Shown: positions 1-7,209 of the stretch, in pieces
How the letters are laid out: the number at the start of each line of letters is the position of its first letter
Numbering within the stretch: the stretch's first letter is position 1
NCBI GenBank assembly: GCA_902984215.1
Contig: CADWAF010004623.1
Coordinates: 1 to 46,718, forward strand
Direction: 5' to 3'
Length of the DNA: 46,718 nucleotides
DNA from: Willaertia magna
Lineage: Eukaryota > Heterolobosea > Eutetramitea > Acrasida > Naegleriidae
Position numbers and translations under genes: made by a program
The notes under the pieces: model-generated
Told to the model about the DNA's origin: nothing
The model's input: only the letters and a program-made list of their open reading frames with translations
Database searches by the model: none

Positions 1-2
1 CA

Positions 3-1613
3 CTATCGTTAAAAAGCTTATTAAAATTACACAAGTTATCTCCATGTGGTTGCTACAAGCCAGGAGGTATTGGTGTAAATAAGAAACATCCGTTATGGGG
101 CAGTGCCAGTGAACAATTCATTAGATTAACACCAGCTGAATATACTGATGGAGTTAAGGCAATGCCAAGATTAAAATATTCTGCAAGAGAACTTAGTAAT
201 GTATTTGTACATCAAGAGAAATGTGACACTGTCAATGATTTTAATGTTAACGCCTTGTTTTATACTTTTGGTCAATTTAGAGATCACGATTTTGATTCTG
301 CTGGAAATAATCGTGCAATTGGTGAAGCTTTTACAATTCCAGGTCTTCCTGACGATCCAAATCCAAGATTACGTAATGGTATTCCAATGACAAGATCATT
401 ATTTAGTTCAAACAAATTAATTTTCTCTACTCAACCTGTTAATCCAGTAAATCATGTCACAAGTTATTTTGATTGTTCAGAAATTTATGGTAGCGATCCA
501 GTTCGTGCTAAGGCATTAAGATTATTAAAAGGTGGTTTATTAAAATATGAAGAAAAGAATGGTAAAGAATTCTTACCAAGAGCAACTAAAGTAGATGGAC
601 AATTCTTAGAAGGCACTGCAGAAAATGCAACAATTGCGGGTGACGTTAGACAAACTGAAAATATTGGTTTATCAGCTGTTCATATCGTTTTCTTAAGAGA
701 ACACAATAGAATTGCAAGATTATTGGCAAAAAGATTTCATTTAAACAAAAAACAATTATGTAAAGCTAAGGTAGATGAAAAACTATATCAAACAGCAAGA
801 GCAATTAATTGTGCACAAATTCAAGCAATTACATATAATGAATGGTTACCAAAGTTATTAGGTAAACACACTGTTAAGCCAAGTAAGGTTAAATATAATG
901 AAGATACTCCTGTAACAGTATCAGCAGAGTTTGCAACAGCATCTTATAGATTTGGTCACAGTTTAGTTAGTTGTGAATTTATTAGGGTTGATGAAAAGGG
1001 AAAGACAGTTGAACCTGCTTTGGAAGTTAAAGATGCTTTTGGTGCTTATGAAAAGTTATTAGAAAGTAAAGAATTAGAATACTTCCTTAGAGGTTTAAGT
1101 GTACATCATGCTTCTAATTTAGATGTTAAAGTTGTTGATGATTTAAGAAACTTTTTATTTGGTAGAAATGTGGCATTTGATTTACCAGCTTTCAACATTC
1201 AAAGAGGACGTGACCACGGTTTACCAGATTTTAATAAGATGAGAACACATTTAGGATTAAAACCATTGAAAGCAACTGAAATTACTAATGATAAAGATTT
1301 ACAAGAAAAATTAATTAAATATTTTGGAAATGATTTAACTGATTGTGACCCATGGATTTGTATGTTAATTGAAAAGAAACAAGGTAATTCACAATTAGGT
1401 GAATTGTCAACTGCTATTATAAAGGATCAATTTAGAAGATTTATTGAGGGTGATAGATGTTTTTATTCACATAAAAAGACAAGTATTGTAAGAGCATTGT
1501 TTAAGGAAATTAATAAGGTTAGAATGGCTGATATTATTGCAGTTAATACTGGTATTAAGAGATATGAAAATGCATTGGAAGGTTCAGCATTCGATGCAAA
1601 ACCTGGTTATTAA
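3..1613 (+). CDS. Animal-type haem peroxidase, 5' end outside window
   Basis: This is the C-terminal ~536 residues of a peroxidase of the animal haem peroxidase (peroxidasin/myeloperoxidase) superfamily, which oxidises substrates with H2O2. The frame is open from base 3, so the first visible Met (162) is internal. Residues before it (KHPLWGSA...RLTPAEYTDGV) already match the family's conserved entry segment. Family landmarks follow in order: the distal-His/Ca-binding motif FGQFRDHDF (His codon 285-287), AGDVRQTENIGLSAVH with the catalytic Arg, FLREHNRIARLL, the proximal-haem-His motif YRFGHSLV (His codon 957-959), and NIQRGRDHGLPDFN near 1195-1230. All key residues are present, so the domain looks active. 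A signal peptide would lie upstream and cannot be judged. The first ~11 codons could include an exon boundary, since an AG occurs near base 36. Stop is TAA. No intron is seen inside the visible part. Confidence 0.93.
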   Translation, partial: LSLKSLLKLHKLSPCGCYKPGGIGVNKKHPLWGSASEQFIRLTPAEYTDGVKAMPRLKYSARELSNVFVHQEKCDTVNDFNVNALFYTFGQFRDHDFDSAGNNRAIGEAFTIPGLPDDPNPRLRNGIPMTRSLFSSNKLIFSTQPVNPVNHVTSYFDCSEIYGSDPVRAKALRLLKGGLLKYEEKNGKEFLPRATKVDGQFLEGTAENATIAGDVRQTENIGLSAVHIVFLREHNRIARLLAKRFHLNKKQLCKAKVDEKLYQTARAINCAQIQAITYNEWLPKLLGKHTVKPSKVKYNEDTPVTVSAEFATASYRFGHSLVSCEFIRVDEKGKTVEPALEVKDAFGAYEKLLESKELEYFLRGLSVHHASNLDVKVVDDLRNFLFGRNVAFDLPAFNIQRGRDHGLPDFNKMRTHLGLKPLKATEITNDKDLQEKLIKYFGNDLTDCDPWICMLIEKKQGNSQLGELSTAIIKDQFRRFIEGDRCFYSHKKTSIVRALFKEINKVRMADIIAVNTGIKRYENALEGSAFDAKPGY

Positions 1614-1739
1614 TTTCTAATAACTTCACATTAACACCTGTAAATTTAACAAAATAAAATAATTCATTACAACGTGAAAAATTCTCCAGCTTAATCACCT
1701 TGCCTACCAAATTAAACGGACTTCAATTACGTGTAAAAA

Positions 1740-2225
1740 ATGTCCAAACAGTTTATGAAGTGGTTTCTTTTTTTTACTTGGTGCGAGCCTTTTGTCTTTG
1801 AAATTTTCTTTGGAATTGTTTTTTTTCTTTTTCCAAACAACTCAATAATACTAAACTCTTTTGTTAATCAACAATTATTGAAAGCCATTTTGAATTCCAA
1901 GGATATCAGCATCAGTTCCACCTTTTTAATTCGTTTTATTGGCATGCTAACTACAACATTTGGAGCTTTGCATTATCTACTTTTGTGTGCTTGTGACCAA
2001 TTGAGAAGAAATCACCCAACACAAAACAAATGGACTCAATGTTCACTCTTTAAGACTACTGTTGTCACACTTCTTATTGGAGATTTTCTTCATATTTCTT
2101 GTATTTTGTTGATGGAAGGAGCATTATTTAGTCCAATCGCCTTGCAAATACCAATGACCGCAATTTGCATTATATTCAGAACAGGTTTTCTACTAATGAG
2201 CAAAGCAAAATTAATACAAGAATAA
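1740..2225 (+). CDS. Small polytopic membrane protein, unknown function
   Basis: A 161-residue hydrophobic protein that I do not recognise. It shows about four membrane segments: residues ~8-32 (Phe-rich), ~60-82 (FLIRFIGMLTTTFGALHYLLL), ~103-125 (FKTTVVTLLIGDFLHISCILL) and ~130-152. A short basic loop (DQLRRNHPTQNK) lies between the second and third, and the C-terminus is basic. The ATG follows a run of A residues, the usual start context in this window. It lies 126 nt downstream of the peroxidase stop on the same strand. The spacing is large enough for an independent gene, and nothing suggests a functional link. Confidence 0.7.
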   Translation: MSKQFMKWFLFFTWCEPFVFEIFFGIVFFLFPNNSIILNSFVNQQLLKAILNSKDISISSTFLIRFIGMLTTTFGALHYLLLCACDQLRRNHPTQNKWTQCSLFKTTVVTLLIGDFLHISCILLMEGALFSPIALQIPMTAICIIFRTGFLLMSKAKLIQE

Positions 2226-2229
2226 AATT

Positions 2230-2235
2230 AAAAAA
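2230..2235 (-). terminator. Polymerase III T-run terminator of tRNA-Tyr
   Basis: Six T residues on the minus strand begin 4 nt past the tRNA discriminator base, as expected for polymerase III termination. In the plus direction they fall just after the stop of the membrane protein gene, so the two 3' ends converge with almost no spacer. Confidence 0.75.
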
Positions 2236-2249
2236 CTTTCCGATGAGAC

Positions 2250-2260
2250 GGAATCGAACC
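2250..2260 (-). promoter_or_regulatory. tRNA-Tyr B box
   Basis: GGTTCGATTCC on the minus strand matches the polymerase III B-box consensus GGTTCGANTCC and forms the T-arm. Confidence 0.88.
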
Positions 2261-2305
2261 GCCGACCACAGGATAACAGTTTACTTTCTACAGTCCCATG
2301 CTCTA

Positions 2306-2317
2306 CCAGCTGAGCTA
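2306..2317 (-). promoter_or_regulatory. tRNA-Tyr A box
   Basis: TAGCTCAGCTGG on the minus strand matches the polymerase III A-box consensus TRGYNNARNGG and lies at tRNA positions 8-19. Confidence 0.85.
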
Positions 2318-2378
2318 TCATTGGTCATTAATTATTGCTAGCAAATTGAAATAATGTTAGCCCATTTCGCTTTGTGGG

Positions 2379-2392
2379 TTCTTACGTAAGAA
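2379..2392. repeat. 14-nt perfect palindrome with TTACGTAA core
   Basis: TTCTTACGTAAGAA is its own reverse complement. It lies between the tRNA 5' end (55 nt away) and the 3' end of the next minus-strand gene. TTACGTAA is a classical bZIP-type binding core, but no function can be shown here. Confidence 0.35.
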
Positions 2393-2489
2393 ATGTATAA
2401 AAAAACAGATTTGTTGTTGGTGCTATTAAAATTCTTATTGTTCATCCCAATTGTTAAATTACTTTCTACACATTAAACAAATTTAAAAC

Positions 2490-2906
2490 TTAAGCATTAA
2501 CATCCGATGGCCCTCTCGGTCTAGTATGTACCATTTCTGAATATTCTTCTTTTGTAAATCTATTCATTCTAACATTTGCATCTTTAGATAATAAATATTT
2601 CTGAACCAAAGCCTTTTCATTATAATATTCTCTTTCAAATGTAAATCCAATTAATAAAACTACAGCTGAAAATGACAGAAATAGAAATGCATAATGATTA
2701 AAATATTTTGGTGTTAAATAAGGTTTACTTTTTAATTTATTCATTAAATAATTAGTTTCACTTTGTGTTAAATATGGTTGAGATCTAGGTAATTCTGGTC
2801 TTTTTGTTGTTTTAAATAAACTATAATATCTTTTAGCTACTTTTTCTTCCTTGTCAATAAATTTTTCAATCGCAATGACCCGAAGGGTTTGTATTGTTTG
2901 TCCCAT
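2490..2906 (-). CDS. Single-span membrane protein, unknown function
   Basis: A 138-residue protein without a recognised family. The N-terminal ~65 residues are basic and hydrophilic (RYYSLFKTTKRPELPR, then a Lys-rich stretch). One clear membrane helix (YAFLFLSFSAVVLLIGFTF, ~70-90) follows, then an acidic/basic tail of ~48 residues. The size and the single central helix resemble small organelle-membrane proteins such as respiratory-complex accessory subunits, but this is only analogy. The ATG is preceded by a run of A residues, supporting this start. Confidence 0.6.
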   Translation of the reverse strand: MGQTIQTLRVIAIEKFIDKEEKVAKRYYSLFKTTKRPELPRSQPYLTQSETNYLMNKLKSKPYLTPKYFNHYAFLFLSFSAVVLLIGFTFEREYYNEKALVQKYLLSKDANVRMNRFTKEEYSEMVHTRPRGPSDVNA

Positions 2907-3184
2907 TTTTTTTAATTATAAAATTATTTTTTAATTATTTTTTAATTATTTACAATATAAAAACATATAAAATTAAATCCACTCAACTTTGTTATTGTAA
3001 AAACTACAAAATTATGCAGAATTTGATCAAATTTACAATTAATTTTTGTTATTTATACTCCTTTATTGTAAAAAACGGTTAATAAAGAAACAACGGTCCA
3101 TTCCCATTCCAATAGCTTAGAACCAAAATTGGAATATATCGTTTTAAAAACAGCAATTCTAAAAAATTTGAATAAAAAAAAATA

Positions 3185-3757
3185 ATGCCAGCAATAGAAA
3201 CCACAAACAATGATAGTAATAATAAAACGATAGATTCCACAACACCCCAACCACCAACAACACAACACGGAACGATACAATTTAAAGAACCTAGTTTAGA
3301 TGTAAAAAACCATGAAGAAGCATTAGTTAAGAATAATCATCACGATGATCCACCATCTGTTATTGAATATAAAAATAAAAATCAACATGAAATTTGTTGT
3401 TTAGGTCCACAACATTTACTTTTTGGAGATACTAAAAAAGATAATAGTTTTATTGCTTATTTTCTATGGTTAATATCAACATTAATATGTTGTATTTTAT
3501 TTCCACCTTTAACAACTTATTTAATGATTTATCAACATCCAAAAGAATCTGTTAGAAGAAATTTATCTGAAGGTACAGTTGGTAGTAATAATCAACATGC
3601 TTATACTACTGCAGATAGTAGTAAGATGACTTATTTAGTTTTTTCAATAATGTTAACAATTACTTGTTGGGTACCTGCAATTATATTTAATTTTATTTTA
3701 TATTTCTGTTGTGTTGCTCCTTCTCAAACTGATGATGATGAAGATAATAATGTGTAA
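3185..3757 (+). CDS. Divergent Pmp3/YqaE-like membrane protein
   Basis: A 190-residue protein with a Thr/Asn-rich, probably disordered N-terminus (~1-90) and two hydrophobic segments. The first (LWLISTLICCILFPPLTTYL, ~97-118) holds the FPPL motif at the place where Pmp3/UPF0057 proteins have LPPL. The second (YLVFSIMLTITCWVPAIIFNFILYF, ~152-176) fits the family's second helix, which has a G-x-(I/V)-P-(G/A)-I-I motif. Pmp3 proteins are usually ~55 residues long and modulate plasma-membrane potential. This one carries a long N-terminal extension, a ~30-residue linker between the helices and an acidic tail. Family assignment rests on motif resemblance only. The tail could instead belong to an unrelated two-helix protein. 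Confidence 0.55.
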   Translation: MPAIETTNNDSNNKTIDSTTPQPPTTQHGTIQFKEPSLDVKNHEEALVKNNHHDDPPSVIEYKNKNQHEICCLGPQHLLFGDTKKDNSFIAYFLWLISTLICCILFPPLTTYLMIYQHPKESVRRNLSEGTVGSNNQHAYTTADSSKMTYLVFSIMLTITCWVPAIIFNFILYFCCVAPSQTDDDEDNNV

Positions 3758-4003
3758 TTGATTTTTAAGAATTTTAAGTTTTGTAAATATTTTTTTATAC
3801 AATAAATAATATTTTAATATTTTGTATATAATTTAGGTGTTTCTTTATGAAGTAATTTTATATTAATGTAAATTGTTCATTTGTAAATAAACATTAATGA
3901 AAGGAAATTAATAAAATAATTATTTAAAGAATAAAAATTATTCAAGGCTTAAAATACTTTAAAAAAAACTAACTAACAACAACTAAGAAGAGAATAAACA
4001 ACC

Positions 4004-4132
4004 ATGCCTTGCGAATCTTGCAAAAAGACTGGAACAAACAATCAATGCGAATGTGAAAGGACTGGAAATTGCACCTGCACTAATTGTGACTGTCCAAATT
4101 GTACAACACACCACAAAACAGAAAAGAAGTAA
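4004..4132 (+). CDS. Metallothionein-like Cys-rich small protein (42 aa)
   Basis: A 42-residue frame with nine cysteines (positions 3, 6, 15, 17, 23, 25, 28, 30, 33), in one CxxC, one CxC and then CxCxxCxCxxC. It contains no aromatic residues, two adjacent His (36-37) and a Lys-rich end. This composition and CxC/CxxC spacing are diagnostic of metallothioneins, which buffer Zn, Cu or Cd through thiolate clusters in the cytosol. The ATG lies in an A/C-rich leader and TAA ends the frame. It stands alone on the plus strand, with the PPR gene's 3' end converging 51 nt away. Small size hides it from usual gene finders. The metal preference cannot be read from sequence. A Cys-rich frame of this order arising by chance in such AT-rich DNA is very unlikely. 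Confidence 0.85.
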   Translation: MPCESCKKTGTNNQCECERTGNCTCTNCDCPNCTTHHKTEKK

Positions 4133-4183
4133 CCCAATTGAATTAAGCACAAAAATTTTTGTTAAAACTTTACAATAAATAAA

Positions 4184-6406
4184 TTAAATATTTCTTTCAA
4201 CTGGTACTGCTTCTTTAACTAATGGTTTTGTTAATAAAGGTCTACTTGATAAACAAGCAGATAAAATCTCCTCTGATCTTCTTGTTGGAATAATTTCGTT
4301 TTCAAACATTTGGCTGTAAATATGTTCTACAACTTCTTTCTTTCTAAAATTAGCTTCCATTAAAATATTAAATAATTCAACATCTTTAATACCTTCTCTT
4401 AGTAATTGATAAAATACTTGATTAATTAATAATGTATTCTTTAAATCCCTTAATTTTTCAAGTAAAAACTTATAATCATTCAAAGTTAATTCAATATCTT
4501 TTGCATTTTCTTGTTCTAATTCATTTAAATCTTCTTCATCAATTTTACTTTCATTATATCCAACAATTTTAGATAAATAATATTTAACTCTTGCATTGCT
4601 GACTGTAACAAAAGAAGCAGCTGTATATAAATAAGAAGTAGAGTCAGGTATACTACCTAATTCATCCATTAACTCCAGTATCTCAACTGCACCATCTGGA
4701 TTATGTTGAACAACATAAAATTGAATACAACAATTAAAGAAATAAAGACCATTATCATGAGTACGTCTACAATATGCAACACCTATATCAAAATACTTTT
4801 TAAATATACCTATATCTTTCTTAATAAATGCATATTCAATAAAAAGAGAATAAGTATATAGATTTGCACCAAAATCATTAGTTTCAACTAATTTTAAAGC
4901 CTTATCAATATCACCATCTAAAAGTAATCCTTTAATTAAGGGATTAAAGGAATATTTATCAGGTTTAAATTTATGATATTTTAATAATTCAAAATAAGTA
5001 ACTGCCTTTCTAATATCACGACTTTTAATACAACCATGAATTAAAATATTATATGAATATTTTGACATAAAAAATCCCTTCTTTTTCATATCTTCAAATA
5101 GTTCAATTGCTTTTTGTAAATTACCTGCATCTAATAAACCCTTTAATAATTGATTAAAACATTTATCTATAGCATTATTTTTAATAGCATTTAGTTTTTT
5201 AGGTTTAAAACAATTAATAGCGTGATTGTAATATTCATTAGCCATTGGATAATTTCCTATCTTTAAAAAATATTTAATTATTGGAATAAATGTCTCAGCA
5301 TTAGGCTTTAATCCATCAGGAGAAAATAATCTTTCATAAACATTAATAGCTAATTGTATATTATCTTGTTGACAATAACCATCAATAAATATATTTGCAG
5401 TTTCTGTATCTAGAGTCTCATTACCTTCAATCATTGATGCAATTAATGATTCAGCAACTGACATTTGTCCCATTTTACAATAATATTTAATCATTTGAAT
5501 ATAAGCTGATCTAACAACTAATGAAGGTTTATATTCTGCGTGATGTCTTAATTTATCAAAATAAAATTTAGCACTTTCAATATCATTAATAGAAATAAAA
5601 CCATCTATTAATAATCTATATATATCAGCAAATGGTTTAATATTATAATATCTAGTCATTATAAATAAATAATTTGATGCATATTTCATTTTACCATATT
5701 TTGTAATTATTGAAAATAATCTTCCAAAAAATATTTTATTTAATTTAATATCAAAACCATCTAAATTCCTTTGATGAACATATTCAAATAAATCTATAGC
5801 TTTAGATAAATCTCCTGATTCTTGATAGAATTTAAGAAATGCAGAGTATGTACCTAGATTAGGTTCTGCATATCTTCTATTCTTTGGGTTTGGTGTTTCC
5901 ATTTCTGTTAATATTGTTACTGCTTCATCTTCCATTCCGGATGATAGATAGCCTGAAATCATTTCATTGCAATGCATTACTGGTATTGTATCATCAAATT
6001 TACTTTTAAATTCTTCAAAACATTCTATCATTGTGGTTAATCTTCCAGATGCTTTTAATGCATTTAAACAAATGTAAAATATTTGTAGTTCACGTTCTTT
6101 ATCATTTGTTAGTTCTTTACCTCTTTTATGTAAAAAATAATAATTAATTATATTTTCATATCTAGCTTTATTTTTCCAACGAGTTAAATGTGAAACTAAA
6201 ATATCTTGATTTTCTGCAGAAGCAGTTTCATTTAAATGAAGAGAATAAGTGAAAAACTTTTCATTATAATTATTACTACTACTATTAATATTCAAATTTA
6301 ATGATGATAGTCTTCTTCCAGTATAATTTCGGAATGGTTGCAGATAAGATCTTTGCAGAAGCAGCTTAAAATAAGTATTGCCAGCCAAAGCAGCACTTTT
6401 TTTCAT
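4184..6406 (-). CDS. Pentatricopeptide-repeat protein, probably mitochondrial
   Basis: A 740-residue helical-repeat protein. From ~residue 110 onward it is built of ~35-residue PPR units, for example TYSAFLKFYQESGDLSKAID, YNILIHGCIKSRDIRKAVTY and FNPLIKGLLLDGDIDKALKL. PPR proteins bind organellar RNA one base per repeat and direct processing, stability, editing or translation. The N-terminus (MKKSAALAGNTYFKLLLQRS, then Arg-rich) has the look of a mitochondrial presequence. No DYW or E domain follows the repeats, so it is not itself a C-to-U editing deaminase. The C-terminus is acidic with irregular repeats. The frame extends to a TTG at 6415, but the first ATG (6406), preceded by an A-run, is the better start. 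It is divergent from the next gene (ATG at 6527), with 120 nt between them. Confidence 0.9.
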   Translation of the reverse strand: MKKSAALAGNTYFKLLLQRSYLQPFRNYTGRRLSSLNLNINSSSNNYNEKFFTYSLHLNETASAENQDILVSHLTRWKNKARYENIINYYFLHKRGKELTNDKERELQIFYICLNALKASGRLTTMIECFEEFKSKFDDTIPVMHCNEMISGYLSSGMEDEAVTILTEMETPNPKNRRYAEPNLGTYSAFLKFYQESGDLSKAIDLFEYVHQRNLDGFDIKLNKIFFGRLFSIITKYGKMKYASNYLFIMTRYYNIKPFADIYRLLIDGFISINDIESAKFYFDKLRHHAEYKPSLVVRSAYIQMIKYYCKMGQMSVAESLIASMIEGNETLDTETANIFIDGYCQQDNIQLAINVYERLFSPDGLKPNAETFIPIIKYFLKIGNYPMANEYYNHAINCFKPKKLNAIKNNAIDKCFNQLLKGLLDAGNLQKAIELFEDMKKKGFFMSKYSYNILIHGCIKSRDIRKAVTYFELLKYHKFKPDKYSFNPLIKGLLLDGDIDKALKLVETNDFGANLYTYSLFIEYAFIKKDIGIFKKYFDIGVAYCRRTHDNGLYFFNCCIQFYVVQHNPDGAVEILELMDELGSIPDSTSYLYTAASFVTVSNARVKYYLSKIVGYNESKIDEEDLNELEQENAKDIELTLNDYKFLLEKLRDLKNTLLINQVFYQLLREGIKDVELFNILMEANFRKKEVVEHIYSQMFENEIIPTRRSEEILSACLSSRPLLTKPLVKEAVPVERNI

Positions 6407-6526
6407 TTTTTGCAAAAAATTCCAAATTCAACCATTGTTTGCAAATTGGTTTTGTTAAGGTATAAATGTTTTAAATATTTTGAATTACAAAAAAGAAAGG
6501 TTGAACAGACTGAACCAAAAGAAAGA

Positions 6527-7135
6527 ATGGAGGGAAGCAAGGCTGAAAGAAGATCAAAGAGTAGAAGAAAGAGTAGTTCAAAGCAATTAGATAATCCAAC
6601 AGACATGTTTTTTATAAAGGGAAGTAAATCTTCTCATAGAATACAGGCACCCAGGACGAATGGAATAACAAAGTCAAAAAGAGGTCCTGATAGTTCTCAT
6701 AATTCTATTTTGTCAAATTCTGTTCCCTCCCATATTCTAGCCTTGTATAGTGGGAATGAAAGCAACAATGTAACAATGACGCAGTTTAGGATTGAAAGCA
6801 ACTATGATTGGCTAAGTTCTTTGGACCAACAAGACAACCAAGTTGAAGCTTCAGTAGAACCTTTTTCTGGGAACGATTTTAATACAAATGAAAAACAGCA
6901 AGTCTTCCAAAGAGAGTTTGACTTTTCGCATCATTTCTTATATCGAGATAATCTAGATGCAACTCATAAAAGTGGTAACCTTGAATTGACTCATTCTCCA
7001 CAATTCAAATTTTCATTTAATGACATAAAAGACAGTGATGAAGGTTTTCAAGAAGCTGAACTGAGTTTTATTAAAGATGAAGAAGAAATCACAGAGGAGA
7101 ACCAACTCTTTTGCGAAGATTTTAATACATATTAA
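6527..7135 (+). CDS. Disordered hypothetical protein
   Basis: A 202-residue protein with no recognised domain. It begins with a strongly basic Ser/Arg/Lys stretch (AERRSKSRRKSSSK), which could be a nuclear localisation signal. A polar, Asn/Ser/Gln-rich middle and an acidic C-terminal third (DEEEITEEN) follow. The open frame reaches back to a TTG at 6338 inside the divergent PPR gene, so I chose the ATG at 6527 as the start. It is probably real because it keeps a 200-codon frame outside neighbouring genes, but function cannot be inferred. Confidence 0.55.
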   Translation: MEGSKAERRSKSRRKSSSKQLDNPTDMFFIKGSKSSHRIQAPRTNGITKSKRGPDSSHNSILSNSVPSHILALYSGNESNNVTMTQFRIESNYDWLSSLDQQDNQVEASVEPFSGNDFNTNEKQQVFQREFDFSHHFLYRDNLDATHKSGNLELTHSPQFKFSFNDIKDSDEGFQEAELSFIKDEEEITEENQLFCEDFNTY

Positions 7136-7209
7136 AAATGATGGGAAACAATTTCTTTGCCTAAAACGCAAAAAGCAAACTTTCTTACTTTTTTTATAAG
7201 TGAATTTCG

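Larger units (their letters stand above)
2239..2324 (-). tRNA. tRNA-Tyr (GUA) with a 13-nt intron
   Basis: On the minus strand the 86 nt fold as a standard cloverleaf. The acceptor is CCAATGA with TCATCGG, the D-arm is GCTC...GAGC, and the anticodon loop CTGTAGA carries GTA (tyrosine). The T-arm contains GGTTCGATTCC. A 13-nt intron (AAAGTAAACTGTT, plus 2275-2287) follows position 37, the canonical site, and a Tyr-GUA intron is typical of eukaryotes. Removing it leaves 73 nt including discriminator A73. The anticodon stem TGGGA/TCCTG uses two wobble pairs. Acceptor pair 3:70 is A:C, a mismatch. CCA is not encoded. The internal polymerase III boxes are intact. Confidence 0.93.

Noticed and set aside
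6338..6526. N-terminal extension of the disordered plus-strand protein
   Set aside because: It begins with TTG and lies inside the divergent PPR gene and their shared spacer; ATG 6527 is the sensible start.
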